Shown: piece after piece, positions 19,363 through 28,030 of the stretch | Layout of the letters: each line of letters opens with the position of its first letter | Numbering within the stretch: position 1 is the stretch's first letter | Source of the DNA: Magnetococcales bacterium WMHbinv6 | GTDB lineage: Bacteria > Pseudomonadota > Magnetococcia > Magnetococcales > Magnetaquicoccaceae | DNA length: 64,000 nucleotides | NCBI GenBank assembly: GCA_002753135.1 | Contig: PDZV01000021.1 | Span: forward strand, 1 to 64,000 | Direction: 5' to 3' | Made by a program: the position numbers and the translations under genes | Notes under the pieces: model-generated | What the model saw: the letters and a program-made list of their open reading frames with translations, nothing else | The model's database searches: none | What the model was told of the DNA's origin: nothing

Positions 19363-19909
19363 CGCATGGGATCTGTCCGCTTATCAGGCGACCATCCTCT
19401 GTGAAGACCAAACACAGTATCGTCTGGCCAGAGAATTTTTGAAGCTGGGTAAAGTATCGGAGCGCAAAATTTATGATCGGATTGCCCCGCCTGGTTCGGG
19501 GAGTGGCAAGGCATGGGTGTTGAAACATGTGGCGCAAGAGGTCACTGAGTTGCGGAGGCGTGCTTCACGAACCTTGTTATTGATTGTGATCGATGCCGAT
19601 GAACAGGAGACAGAAGCGGCCTGCCGGGAAATTCGTTGTCGGTACGAGGCACTGCAACTGCCGGAACATAATCCGGTGATTGCCATTGTGCCCAAACGCA
19701 ACGTGGAGAGTTGGCTGCATTTTTTGCTGCGCGGTGAGATCGATGAAGAGCGGAGTTTTAAACGGCTCTATATGAAACAGCTCTCCTATAGAGATCAAGC
19801 AGCCAAATTGGTGCAGGTCGTGCGGTCTGTTGCGCAGGATGATCTTCCTCCCTCTCTGGCCATGGCCCGGCAGGCGTGGTTGCAGAGCGGACTATTTTCC
19901 CATCACTAA
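19352..19909 (+). CDS. Small TOPRIM-like partner of the AAA ATPase
   Basis: 185 residues from ATG 19352, which overlaps the ATPase stop by 11 bp (GTG 19337 and ATG 19355 are alternatives). An acidic residue in [17 protein letters not shown], a GSGSGKAW segment and the motif [12 protein letters not shown] resemble the Glu plus DxD metal-binding pattern of TOPRIM nucleases. A conserved-looking [13 protein letters not shown] follows. I do not recognise a named family; ATPase plus TOPRIM-like protein is the split form of the OLD nuclease architecture. Nuclease function is inference. Confidence 0.6.
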   Translation: MMCNAWDLSAYQATILCEDQTQYRLAREFLKLGKVSERKIYDRIAPPGSGSGKAWVLKHVAQEVTELRRRASRTLLLIVIDADEQETEAACREIRCRYEALQLPEHNPVIAIVPKRNVESWLHFLLRGEIDEERSFKRLYMKQLSYRDQAAKLVQVVRSVAQDDLPPSLAMARQAWLQSGLFSHH

Positions 19910-19923
19910 GAGAGCAAAAAACC

Positions 19924-20877
19924 ATGGGGCAATTGAGTGAGCGGCGGGTGTTGGTGACCGGTGGGGCCGGTTTTTTGGGGACACATTTGTGTGAGCGCTT
20001 GTTGCGTGATGGCTGTGATGTATTGTGTGTCGATAATTTTTTTTCCGCAACCAAGGGTAATGTGTTGCATCTGTTGGACAATCCCCGTTTTGAGTTGCTG
20101 CGCCACGATGTGACCTTTCCGCTGTTTGTTGAGGTGGATGAAATATTCAATCTGGCCTGTCCGGCCTCCCCGATTCATTACCAGGTGGATCCGGTGCAGA
20201 CCACCAAAACCAGCGTGCATGGCGCGATCAATATGCTGGGTTTGGCCAAACGGGTGAAGGCCAAAATTTTTCAGGCTTCGACCAGCGAGGTCTACGGCGA
20301 TCCGCAAGAGCATCCGCAACCGGAAAGCTATTGGGGCAACGTCAACCCCATCGGTCCGCGATCCTGTTATGACGAAGGCAAACGGTGTGCGGAGACCCTC
20401 TTTTTTGACTATCACCGCCAACACAAACTGCGCATCAAAGTGGCGCGTATTTTTAATACCTATGGGCCATACATGCACCGCAATGATGGTCGGGTGGTCT
20501 CCAATTTTATTGTCCAGGCCCTGCGCAATGAGCCGATTACCGTCTATGGCAGCGGCAAGCAGACGCGCTCCTTTTGTTATGTCGATGATTTGATCGAAGG
20601 CATCGTCCGTTTGATGCATTCGTCCGATGCGGTGACCGGACCGCTCAATCTGGGCAATACAGCCGAATATCCGGTGCTGATGTTGGCGGAAAAAATCATT
20701 GAACTGACCGGTTCCCGTTCCCAAATTGTTCTGCATCCACTGCCGGTCGATGATCCGCAACAGAGGCGTCCCGATATTACACAGGCAGAAAAACTGCTCG
20801 ATTGGCGCCCACAAATTGCCCTGGAAGAGGGGTTGCGAAGGACCATCGCCTATTTTGCACAAATTTTGTCAGCATAA
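19924..20877 (+). CDS. UDP-glucuronate decarboxylase (UDP-xylose synthase)
   Basis: 317 residues from ATG 19924. An extended short-chain dehydrogenase with the NAD-binding motif [10 protein letters not shown], the YxxxK pair in [21 protein letters not shown] and [11 protein letters not shown], all typical of UXS enzymes that convert UDP-glucuronate into UDP-xylose. The product feeds polysaccharide or lipopolysaccharide synthesis. It follows the ATPase/TOPRIM pair by 14 bp but probably has nothing to do with it functionally. Confidence 0.88.
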   Translation: MGQLSERRVLVTGGAGFLGTHLCERLLRDGCDVLCVDNFFSATKGNVLHLLDNPRFELLRHDVTFPLFVEVDEIFNLACPASPIHYQVDPVQTTKTSVHGAINMLGLAKRVKAKIFQASTSEVYGDPQEHPQPESYWGNVNPIGPRSCYDEGKRCAETLFFDYHRQHKLRIKVARIFNTYGPYMHRNDGRVVSNFIVQALRNEPITVYGSGKQTRSFCYVDDLIEGIVRLMHSSDAVTGPLNLGNTAEYPVLMLAEKIIELTGSRSQIVLHPLPVDDPQQRRPDITQAEKLLDWRPQIALEEGLRRTIAYFAQILSA

Positions 20878-20978
20878 TTTTACCCTCTCCCCTTGCGCCG
20901 GGCGGTTGTGGTGCCCATATAAGCGGGTTGAGTGGTGTTCTATCGTTTTTGTAACTTTGGCGGAGGTGGGTGGTAACC

Positions 20979-22916
20979 ATGAGTGAGGCGGCACAGAAAG
21001 AGACCTTGTCATTTCAGGCAGAGGTTCGGCAACTGTTGGATCTGATGATTCACTCGTTGTACAGCAATAAAGAGATTTTTCTGCGCGAATTGATCTCCAA
21101 TGCCTCGGATGCGGCGGACAAACTGCGCTTTGAGGCCCTGGCCAACGATGCACTGTATGAGGGTGATCCCAATTTGCTGATTCAGATCACCTACGACAAA
21201 GAGAACAAGAGAGTGACGATTGCCGACAATGGTATCGGCATGAATCGCGACGAGGTGATGAGCAATATTGGCACGATTGCCAGATCGGGTACCAAAGAGT
21301 TTCTCAAATCGTTGACCGGTGAACAGGCCAAGGATGCCCATCTGATCGGACAGTTTGGGGTGGGTTTTTATTCGGCCTTTGTCGTGGCCGACAAGGTGAC
21401 GCTGCTTACCCGGCGGGCCGGTGATGGGGCGGAGCAGGGGGTCAAGTGGGAATCGGCAGGTGATGGAGAATATACCCTGGAACCGGTGGTCAAAGAGGGG
21501 CACGGTACCGAGGTGACCCTGCACCTGCGCGAGGGTGAGGATGAATTTCTCGATGATTGGCGTTTGCGTTCGGTCATTCGCAAATTTTCCGATCATGTCT
21601 CCTGGCCGATCATGATGAAGGGGCGTGCCGATACTGATGAAGAGGCGGCAGAGGAGGAGGTAAAGGAAGAGGTAAAGGAAGAGGGAGAGGAGCCGAAAGT
21701 CAAAGAGGTGCCCTGGGAACAGGTGAACAAAGCCTCCGCTTTGTGGACCCGCGCCAAGAGCGAAATCAGCGCCGAAGAGTACAACGAATTCTACAAACAC
21801 ATTGCCCACGATTTTGAAGAGCCTTTAAGCCATGTGCATGTCCGGCTGGAAGGCAAGTATGAATATACGCTGCTGTTGTATTTGCCAAAGCGGGCACCGT
21901 TTGATTTGTGGGATCGGGAACGCAAACATGGTGTCAAGCTCTATGTGCGGCGGGTCTTCATCATGGAGGGCGCGGAAGAGTTGATGCCGCGCTATCTGCG
22001 CTTTGTGCGTGGCTTGATTGACACCGCAGATTTGCCGCTCAATGTATCACGCGAAATTTTGCAGAAAAATCATGTCGTCGAAGCAATCCGCAAAGGCGCT
22101 GTCGGCAAGGTGTTCACTCTGTTGGAAGAGTTGGCCGAGAAGGAGCCGGAAAAATATCAGACCTTCTGGAAAATTTTCGGCAAGGTGTTGAAAGAAGGCA
22201 TTATTGAAGATTTCAGCAACAAGGAACGGATTGCCAAACTGTTGCGTTTTGCCACCACCCATAGCGATTCAGAGGTGCAGGATGTTTCTCTGGCGGACTA
22301 TATCGCCCGCATGAAACCGGAACAGGAAAAAATTTACTATATCACCGGCGAAACCTATGTGGCGGCGAAAAAAAGCCCGCACCTGGAAATTTTCCGCAAG
22401 AAGGGCATTGAGGTGTTGTTGCTTTCCGACCGAGTGGACGAATGGTTTGTTTCCCACCTGCATGAATTTGAAGGCAAATCTTTGCAGGCGGTCACCAAGG
22501 GAGATTTGGATCTCGGCAAGTTGGATGACGAAGAGCAGAAAAAAGATCGGGAAGATGCAGAAAATCGCTTCAAGGATCTGGTGACACGGATCAAGACCGC
22601 ATTGGGTGATGGGGTAAAAGAGGTGAGAACCACCCATCGTTTGGTCGATTCTCCCTCCTGCCTGGTGGGTGGTGAGTATGACATGAGTGCCACCATGGAA
22701 CGTATTCTCAAGGATGCGGGGCAGGATATTCCGGGGGCCAAGCGTATTCTGGAGATCAACCCGGAGCATTCCCTGGTGCAACGCTTGCAGGCTGAGGGCA
22801 GCGAAGATCGCTTTGATGATTTGTGCCACATCCTGTACAACCAGGCCTTGTTATGCGAAGGTGGTCAGATTGAGGATCCGGTGGATTTTGTTCGTCGTCT
22901 GAACAATCTGCTGTAA
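20979..22916 (+). CDS. htpG: Chaperone HtpG (Hsp90)
   Basis: 645 residues from ATG 20979, with GGAGGT at 20962-20967. N-terminal GHKL ATPase motifs: [24 protein letters not shown] and [11 protein letters not shown]. Middle-domain catalytic Arg lies in [12 protein letters not shown] Glu/Lys-rich stretch (codons at 21637-21710, [15 protein letters not shown]) sits at the N/middle junction, longer than the short linker usual in bacterial HtpG and reminiscent of the charged linker of eukaryotic Hsp90. Confidence 0.96.
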   Translation: MSEAAQKETLSFQAEVRQLLDLMIHSLYSNKEIFLRELISNASDAADKLRFEALANDALYEGDPNLLIQITYDKENKRVTIADNGIGMNRDEVMSNIGTIARSGTKEFLKSLTGEQAKDAHLIGQFGVGFYSAFVVADKVTLLTRRAGDGAEQGVKWESAGDGEYTLEPVVKEGHGTEVTLHLREGEDEFLDDWRLRSVIRKFSDHVSWPIMMKGRADTDEEAAEEEVKEEVKEEGEEPKVKEVPWEQVNKASALWTRAKSEISAEEYNEFYKHIAHDFEEPLSHVHVRLEGKYEYTLLLYLPKRAPFDLWDRERKHGVKLYVRRVFIMEGAEELMPRYLRFVRGLIDTADLPLNVSREILQKNHVVEAIRKGAVGKVFTLLEELAEKEPEKYQTFWKIFGKVLKEGIIEDFSNKERIAKLLRFATTHSDSEVQDVSLADYIARMKPEQEKIYYITGETYVAAKKSPHLEIFRKKGIEVLLLSDRVDEWFVSHLHEFEGKSLQAVTKGDLDLGKLDDEEQKKDREDAENRFKDLVTRIKTALGDGVKEVRTTHRLVDSPSCLVGGEYDMSATMERILKDAGQDIPGAKRILEINPEHSLVQRLQAEGSEDRFDDLCHILYNQALLCEGGQIEDPVDFVRRLNNLL

Positions 22917-22922
22917 AATTTT

Positions 22923-22985
22923 CGGCAGTCGGCCTCTTCAGGCTCCACTGCGGTTGGGCTGTGGAGCCTGGACGACCGGCTGCCG
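22923..22985. repeat. Two-tier hairpin upstream of gapR
   Basis: Outer arms CGGCAGTCGG (22923-22932) and CCGGCTGCCG (22976-22985) pair with one G-T; inner arms AGGCTCCAC (22940-22948) and GTGGAGCCT (22961-22969) pair perfectly. It lies between the htpG stop and gapR. It could be the htpG terminator, though only a weak T-run follows, or a structured gapR leader. Confidence 0.6.
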
Positions 22986-23017
22986 TTTGTGAGGCAACCC
23001 GATAGAGGTGGTAGACG

Positions 23018-23281
23018 ATGGCACCGTTGCAGGTTGTGGAGGATGGGGAAGATATCGAAGGCGAACAGTTGCGCAATTTGATCGAACGGATTGAACGACT
23101 GGAAGAGGAAAAGGCGGTATTGGCCGACCATGTGCGTTCGGTGTATGCTGAAGCAAAATCGGCAGGTTTTGATCCAAAAATTATTCGCAAGGTCGTTCGT
23201 TTGCGCAAAATGGATCCCAGGGATGTAGATGAAGAAGAGACATTGATTCACATGTATAAACGGGCACTTGGTATGGAGTAG
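23018..23281 (+). CDS. gapR: Nucleoid-associated protein GapR (DUF2312)
   Basis: 87 residues. The segment LIERIERLEEEKAVLADHVR, then VYAEAKSAGFDPKIIRKVVR and LRKMDPRDVDEEE, matches the DUF2312/GapR family, a coiled-coil DNA-clamp that binds overtwisted AT-rich DNA ahead of forks and polymerases in Caulobacter. The family is largely alphaproteobacterial, which helps to place the genome. The start has GAGGTGG upstream; the 3' end overlaps the next gene by 14 bp. Confidence 0.92.
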   Translation: MAPLQVVEDGEDIEGEQLRNLIERIERLEEEKAVLADHVRSVYAEAKSAGFDPKIIRKVVRLRKMDPRDVDEEETLIHMYKRALGME

Positions 23282-24767
23282 CCTGGCATTGTTGCTGAGC
23301 AATCCTCTAACTTTCATGTTGTTTTTTCCCCTGTTGGGGGCGGTTGTCATTGGCCTGCTGCCGGTGCGGTTTGCGGGCCAAAGCCGTCGGATTGCTCTCT
23401 TTTGTTCTGGTGTGGTCTGGTTGTTGGCGTGGTCTCTTTTTGCTGTTTATGATTCTGCTTCGCCTACGGTTCAATGTCTGGAACGTCAACCTTGGGCCAC
23501 CCAGAGTGGTGGCACCTTTCTGCTGGGAATTGATGGTTTTTCTTTTCCGATGGTGTTGTTGGCCACCTCTCTGGCGGTGGTGGCCTTGCTGGCTTCGCAC
23601 GTCATTCGGGACCAATTGAAGGGCTATTACCTGTTCATGCTGTTGTTGGAAATGGGCATGTTGGGTGTGTTTATGGCGCAGGATTGGTCTCTTTTCTATA
23701 TTTTCTGGGAATTTACCCTGATTCCTTTGTTTTTTTTGATCAATCGCTGGGGTGGAGCGCGTCGTCAGCATGCGGCGTTGAATTTTGTGCTTTACACCAT
23801 GGGGGGGTCGGTTTTTCTGTTGATCGGCTTGTTGCTCGGTTTTGATGCGGCAGGTGCCGACTCTTTTGCCATGGAGGCGATGGCTGCAGGGTTGAAACAG
23901 GTGTCCCCGCAAACACAGTTGCTGATTTTTATGGGTTTTTTCTTGGGCTTTGGCGTCAAGATGCCGGTTTTTCCCATCCACGGTTGGCTGCCTCTGGCTC
24001 ATGTGGAGGCACCCAGTCCGGTCAGTATTCTGTTGTCCGGAGTGTTGTTGAAAATGGGTTCGTATGGTTTGCTGCGGGCGGCGGCGATGTTGCCTTTGGC
24101 CATGGTTGCCCTGCAAGGGGTGTTGCTGACCCTGGCGATGATTTCGCTGATCTATGGGGCGCTGTTGGCCTGGCGTCAGACCGATCTCAAGGCGATGGTC
24201 GCCTATTCATCGGTCAGCCACATGGGGGTGGTGTTGCTGGGGGTGGCAACGCTTAACAGTGCCGGTTTGTTGGGTGCGGTGACACAAATGGTTGCCCATG
24301 GCCTGGCGGCGGCGGCGATGTTTTTATTGGTTGGGCTGCTCTATCAGCGGACCCATAGCCGTGAAATTCGTGACTATGGTTCTTTGTTGACACAGGCACC
24401 ACGCTTTACCGTTTTTATTGCCATGGCTTTTGTTGCCGCCGTCGGTATGCCGGGCACGGTCGGCTTTATTGCTGAATGGCATGTGTTATTGGGTGGTTTT
24501 CAACAGTGGGGTGGTTGGGTGGTGCTGATCAGTATCGGGATGATGATCAGTGCGGCCTATTCGCTGCGCACGGTGAACCAATTGTGTAGCGGACCCGCCG
24601 CACCGCGCATGGCGAACGTGATGGATTTGACTTGGCCGGAGACGATTACCGCTGGCTTTTTAATGTTCTGGATTGTTTTATTGGGTTGTCTGGCAGCCCC
24701 TTTATTGCAACTCTCCGTGGCTTCGGTCGAACAATTTGTCCGCCTGTTTGCGGGGGCAGGGGCATGA
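23268..24767 (+). CDS. NuoM-like proton-channel membrane subunit (DAB cluster, subunit 1)
   Basis: 499 residues, about 14 membrane segments, Proton_antipo_M family. It keeps the key charged residues of complex-I antiporter subunits: Glu in IFWEFTLIPLFF (TM5), Lys in GFGVKMPVFPIHGWLP (TM7), Lys in LLKMGSYGLLR (TM8) and Glu in TVGFIAEWH (TM12). The start is uncertain: TTG 23268 overlaps gapR, and no better ATG exists before 23316. Its stop overlaps the dabA start (ATGA). No NADH- or quinone-module genes are nearby, so it should serve the DabA complex rather than complex I. Confidence 0.88.
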   Translation: MVWSSLALLLSNPLTFMLFFPLLGAVVIGLLPVRFAGQSRRIALFCSGVVWLLAWSLFAVYDSASPTVQCLERQPWATQSGGTFLLGIDGFSFPMVLLATSLAVVALLASHVIRDQLKGYYLFMLLLEMGMLGVFMAQDWSLFYIFWEFTLIPLFFLINRWGGARRQHAALNFVLYTMGGSVFLLIGLLLGFDAAGADSFAMEAMAAGLKQVSPQTQLLIFMGFFLGFGVKMPVFPIHGWLPLAHVEAPSPVSILLSGVLLKMGSYGLLRAAAMLPLAMVALQGVLLTLAMISLIYGALLAWRQTDLKAMVAYSSVSHMGVVLLGVATLNSAGLLGAVTQMVAHGLAAAAMFLLVGLLYQRTHSREIRDYGSLLTQAPRFTVFIAMAFVAAVGMPGTVGFIAEWHVLLGGFQQWGGWVVLISIGMMISAAYSLRTVNQLCSGPAAPRMANVMDLTWPETITAGFLMFWIVLLGCLAAPLLQLSVASVEQFVRLFAGAGA

Positions 24768-27700
24768 GTCATCCATCCTCTGCCTCCTCGGATCCACGTC
24801 TGCAGCACCTCAAAGAGTGGTTGCACCATTTGCCACACCATTTGCCTGGTCAGGCACCGATTCGTGATTTTATTCATCACAATACCTTGCATGGTTTTCA
24901 ACACCTTGCTTTCCCGGAGGCGCTGCGGCAGGCGGAACGGATTACCGGCATTCACGGTTATTGGCCGGGTGAGCAGTTTCGTGCCGCCTATCGTCAGGGG
25001 CGCATCAAGCGAGCCGATCTGGAGGCCGAGTTGTTGGCTGCCGCAGATCTGCAGGCAGAGCAGGTGATTGTCCCATCGGTTCAGGGGGGGATCCGTCGTT
25101 TGGATCTCTATCGTGAGGCCATGCTGCACGATGTGCGCTCCCTGCAGGCCAGCCAATTGCGCTGGCAAAAAGAGGAACAGCAGGCATTATCGCGACTGCA
25201 GGCGGATTTGTCGCCAGAAATGCGGCAGTTCTGGTTGCGTTGCGGCACAGAGGAGTCGGTGGTCTCCGGCCTGTGGCAGGCCTGCTTGCGACGTCTGAAG
25301 GTTGCGGAGAGCGAAACAGACCCGGAAGAACAATTAGAGGATTTGCTGACCTTTTTTGCCCCGGGATCAATGGCGGAAGAGGAGTTGGATCTGCGTCTTT
25401 TCGCTACCCTGGTGCGGGAAGAGGCAGAGATGGTGCTGGAAAAATTGCTAAAGAATCTGGGGGTCGAATCGACGTTCAGCGGCCTGCTGGCGCTGCTGAC
25501 CAGCGAAGATCCTTTTGACCATGTGCGACCTCTATTGCTGCGGCATGTGGCGGCCTATTTGGACCAGGGAGTGGCGGGCTGGAGCTATCCAGAGCGGGAG
25601 AACGGTTTTTGGTCGGCCTGGTGCCAGCAAGCGGGCAAGGATTGGTCCTTTTTGCCAGAAGAGTTGTCCGAGTGGAGCAGCGAACTGGAGGGGTTGTCGG
25701 AGGATGCCACAGAGAGTGTCATGATCTTGTTGACCCGCCTGGGCTTGCCGGAAAAACGCTGGACTGATTATCTGGAGCGGTTGGCGTTGCGCTTGCCGGG
25801 TTGGTCAGGCATGGTCATGTGGCGACAGCAACATCCCGGATATGAAGGCATCAGCCCGCAGCGGGTTGAGATGATGGATTATCTGGCGGTCAGCTTGATG
25901 CTGGAGCGGCTCTACTCTCTGCGCCTGTGTCGGAACGGTTGGCAGATTGATGCCCGGATTGAGTCGTTGCGGGAACATTTTCGCCAGCACAGCGCCGAAT
26001 TTCTCGTCCGCTGGTCGTTGTACAACGAGCCGTTGCCGGAGTATCTCGCCGAGCAGGCCGGGCGTATGCTGGCGCAATCGGCAGCCGATCCATTGAGCGA
26101 ACGACAATGGTATGCCCTGGCGCGCATGTTACGCATTGGCCATCAGGCACCGGGCAGAGACAAGCGTATGACGGCGCATGGTGATGTTTGGCCGTTGTTT
26201 CTTATGCTTCAGCATCTCGGGATGTCAGCAGATGCGCTGCTTGCCTTGACTGACCAGCAATGGACGATGTGGCAGGAGAGTTTGGCCCGGTTGACAGTGG
26301 ATCGTTGTGGTTATCTGTGGTTGCAAGCCTACGAACGCCATTATCGCAATCAGATTTTTAATGCGTTGCAGCAGAATCATGGCCGAGGGCGCTGGGCAAC
26401 CCGGCCCCATCGCCCCTCTGGCCAGTTGATTTTTTGCATGGATGAGCGGGAGGAGGGGTTTCGCCGCCATTTGGAAGAGGTGGCCCCGGAGCTGGAAACT
26501 TTGGGCGCTGCCGGTTTTTTTGGTGTGCCGATCTATTGGCAAGGATTGGATGATCACCGCTTTTCTGCCCTTTGTCCGGTGGTGGTGACCCCTGTCCATC
26601 AAATTCGCGAGTTGCCAGCAGAGGGGGCGGAAGCCGATCATGCGCTCTATCTCCGGCAACGGCGGCAGCGCTTGCGGTGGCAAGAGCAGCTGCATCAAGG
26701 AAGCCGCCTGGGATTGATCAGACCGTTGCTGGCCACGCTGTTGGCGGCACCGGGTGCGCTGCTGTTGTTGTTGGGTAAAATGGTCTCTCCTTTGGCAACA
26801 AGTCGTTTTTTGCAATGGTTGCAGCAGTTGCTGACCCAGCCCGTTGCGACCCGATTGTATTTGACCGCTCCGGTTGATGCGCCGGTGGCATCGACAGAAC
26901 AGCCCCGTTTGGGGTTGACTGATCATGAACAGGCGGGTCGGGTGGAGGGGTTTTTGCGCACCATCGGGCTGACCAACCAGTTTGCTCCGTTGGTCGTTTT
27001 GGTCGGACATGGTTCAATCAGCCAAAACAATCCCCATTTGGGAGCCTATGATTGTGGTGCCTGCAGTGGTCGTCATGGCGGGCCGAATGCGCGGGTTTTT
27101 GCCAGCATGGCCAATCGGCCTGTTGTGCGTCAATTGCTGCAGGCGCGGGGTATTACGATTCCGCAGGGGTGTTGGTTTATCGGTTTGGAGCATAACACGG
27201 CCAGCGAGGCGCTGGCATGGTATGATCTGGCAGGGGTGCCGGAGCCTTTGCGTCCGGCGTTGCAGCAGGTGCAAGAGGCCATGGCACAGGCCTGTGCCGC
27301 CTCGGCCCATGAACGGAGTCGGCGTTTGGCCTCGGCACCTCGCCATCCGACGCCGGGGCTGGCGCTGGCGCATGTGGCCGGACGAAGTGTGGATTTCAGC
27401 CAAGCCAGGCCGGAGTTGGGCCATGTAACCAATGCGGTGGCCTTGATCGGGCGTCGTGCGGTGGCGCAAGGGCTCTTTTTTGATCGCCGCATGTTTTTGA
27501 TCTCCTATGATCCAACCCAGGATCCGGGTGGTACCATTGTCGAAAACATTTTGCTGGCAGCAGGACCGGTGGGGGCAGGGATCAGTTTGGAGTACTATTT
27601 TTCCACGGTCAACAATGAGCGGTATGGCTGCGGTTCAAAAATTACCCACAATGTGACCGGACTGTTGGGGGTGATGGAAGGGGCTTTCTCCGATTTGCGT

Positions 27701-28030
27701 ACCGGTTTGCCCAAGCAGATGATTGAAATTCACGAGGCGATGCGTCTGTTGGTGATCGTCGAGCAGGATCCGGATGTGCTGACGGCAATTCATGGACGCC
27801 AGGCCCCGATACGCGAGTTGGTGGATAACGGGTGGATTGTCTTGGCAGCCAAAGAGCCGGAGAGTGAACATATTCATCTGTTTCGTCCGGGCCACGGCTG
27901 GCAACTGTGGAACGAGCCGTTGCAACCGTTGCCGACGGTTGCCCGTTCACAGGATTGGTATGCCGGTCGCGATGGACCGTTGCCGCCGGTTTTTGTTGCC
28001 CAAGCAGCGCCGAGTCACGCCCATGATTGA
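24764..28030 (+). CDS. dabA: Inorganic carbon transporter subunit DabA (DUF2309)
   Basis: 1088 residues from ATG 24764, coupled to the preceding gene. DabA is a cytoplasmic, membrane-attached, carbonic-anhydrase-like zinc protein that hydrates CO2 to bicarbonate in an energy-coupled way. The N-terminal IRDFIHHNTLHGF is typical. Zinc/catalytic residues: C558 and D560 in IFCMDERE, H749 in LVGHGSISQNN and C764 in YDCGACSGRHGGPNAR; the 15-residue H-C spacing equals that of Halothiobacillus DabA. The protein is longer than the Halothiobacillus protein, with about 200 additional residues before the first Cys. Confidence 0.95.
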   Translation: MSHPSSASSDPRLQHLKEWLHHLPHHLPGQAPIRDFIHHNTLHGFQHLAFPEALRQAERITGIHGYWPGEQFRAAYRQGRIKRADLEAELLAAADLQAEQVIVPSVQGGIRRLDLYREAMLHDVRSLQASQLRWQKEEQQALSRLQADLSPEMRQFWLRCGTEESVVSGLWQACLRRLKVAESETDPEEQLEDLLTFFAPGSMAEEELDLRLFATLVREEAEMVLEKLLKNLGVESTFSGLLALLTSEDPFDHVRPLLLRHVAAYLDQGVAGWSYPERENGFWSAWCQQAGKDWSFLPEELSEWSSELEGLSEDATESVMILLTRLGLPEKRWTDYLERLALRLPGWSGMVMWRQQHPGYEGISPQRVEMMDYLAVSLMLERLYSLRLCRNGWQIDARIESLREHFRQHSAEFLVRWSLYNEPLPEYLAEQAGRMLAQSAADPLSERQWYALARMLRIGHQAPGRDKRMTAHGDVWPLFLMLQHLGMSADALLALTDQQWTMWQESLARLTVDRCGYLWLQAYERHYRNQIFNALQQNHGRGRWATRPHRPSGQLIFCMDEREEGFRRHLEEVAPELETLGAAGFFGVPIYWQGLDDHRFSALCPVVVTPVHQIRELPAEGAEADHALYLRQRRQRLRWQEQLHQGSRLGLIRPLLATLLAAPGALLLLLGKMVSPLATSRFLQWLQQLLTQPVATRLYLTAPVDAPVASTEQPRLGLTDHEQAGRVEGFLRTIGLTNQFAPLVVLVGHGSISQNNPHLGAYDCGACSGRHGGPNARVFASMANRPVVRQLLQARGITIPQGCWFIGLEHNTASEALAWYDLAGVPEPLRPALQQVQEAMAQACAASAHERSRRLASAPRHPTPGLALAHVAGRSVDFSQARPELGHVTNAVALIGRRAVAQGLFFDRRMFLISYDPTQDPGGTIVENILLAAGPVGAGISLEYYFSTVNNERYGCGSKITHNVTGLLGVMEGAFSDLRTGLPKQMIEIHEAMRLLVIVEQDPDVLTAIHGRQAPIRELVDNGWIVLAAKEPESEHIHLFRPGHGWQLWNEPLQPLPTVARSQDWYAGRDGPLPPVFVAQAAPSHAHD

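Noticed and set aside
24632-24763. Longer DabA start inside the NuoM-like gene
   Set aside because: The ATG at 24764 with ATGA coupling gives the expected N-terminus; the extra 44 residues are a shadow of the NuoM-like frame.
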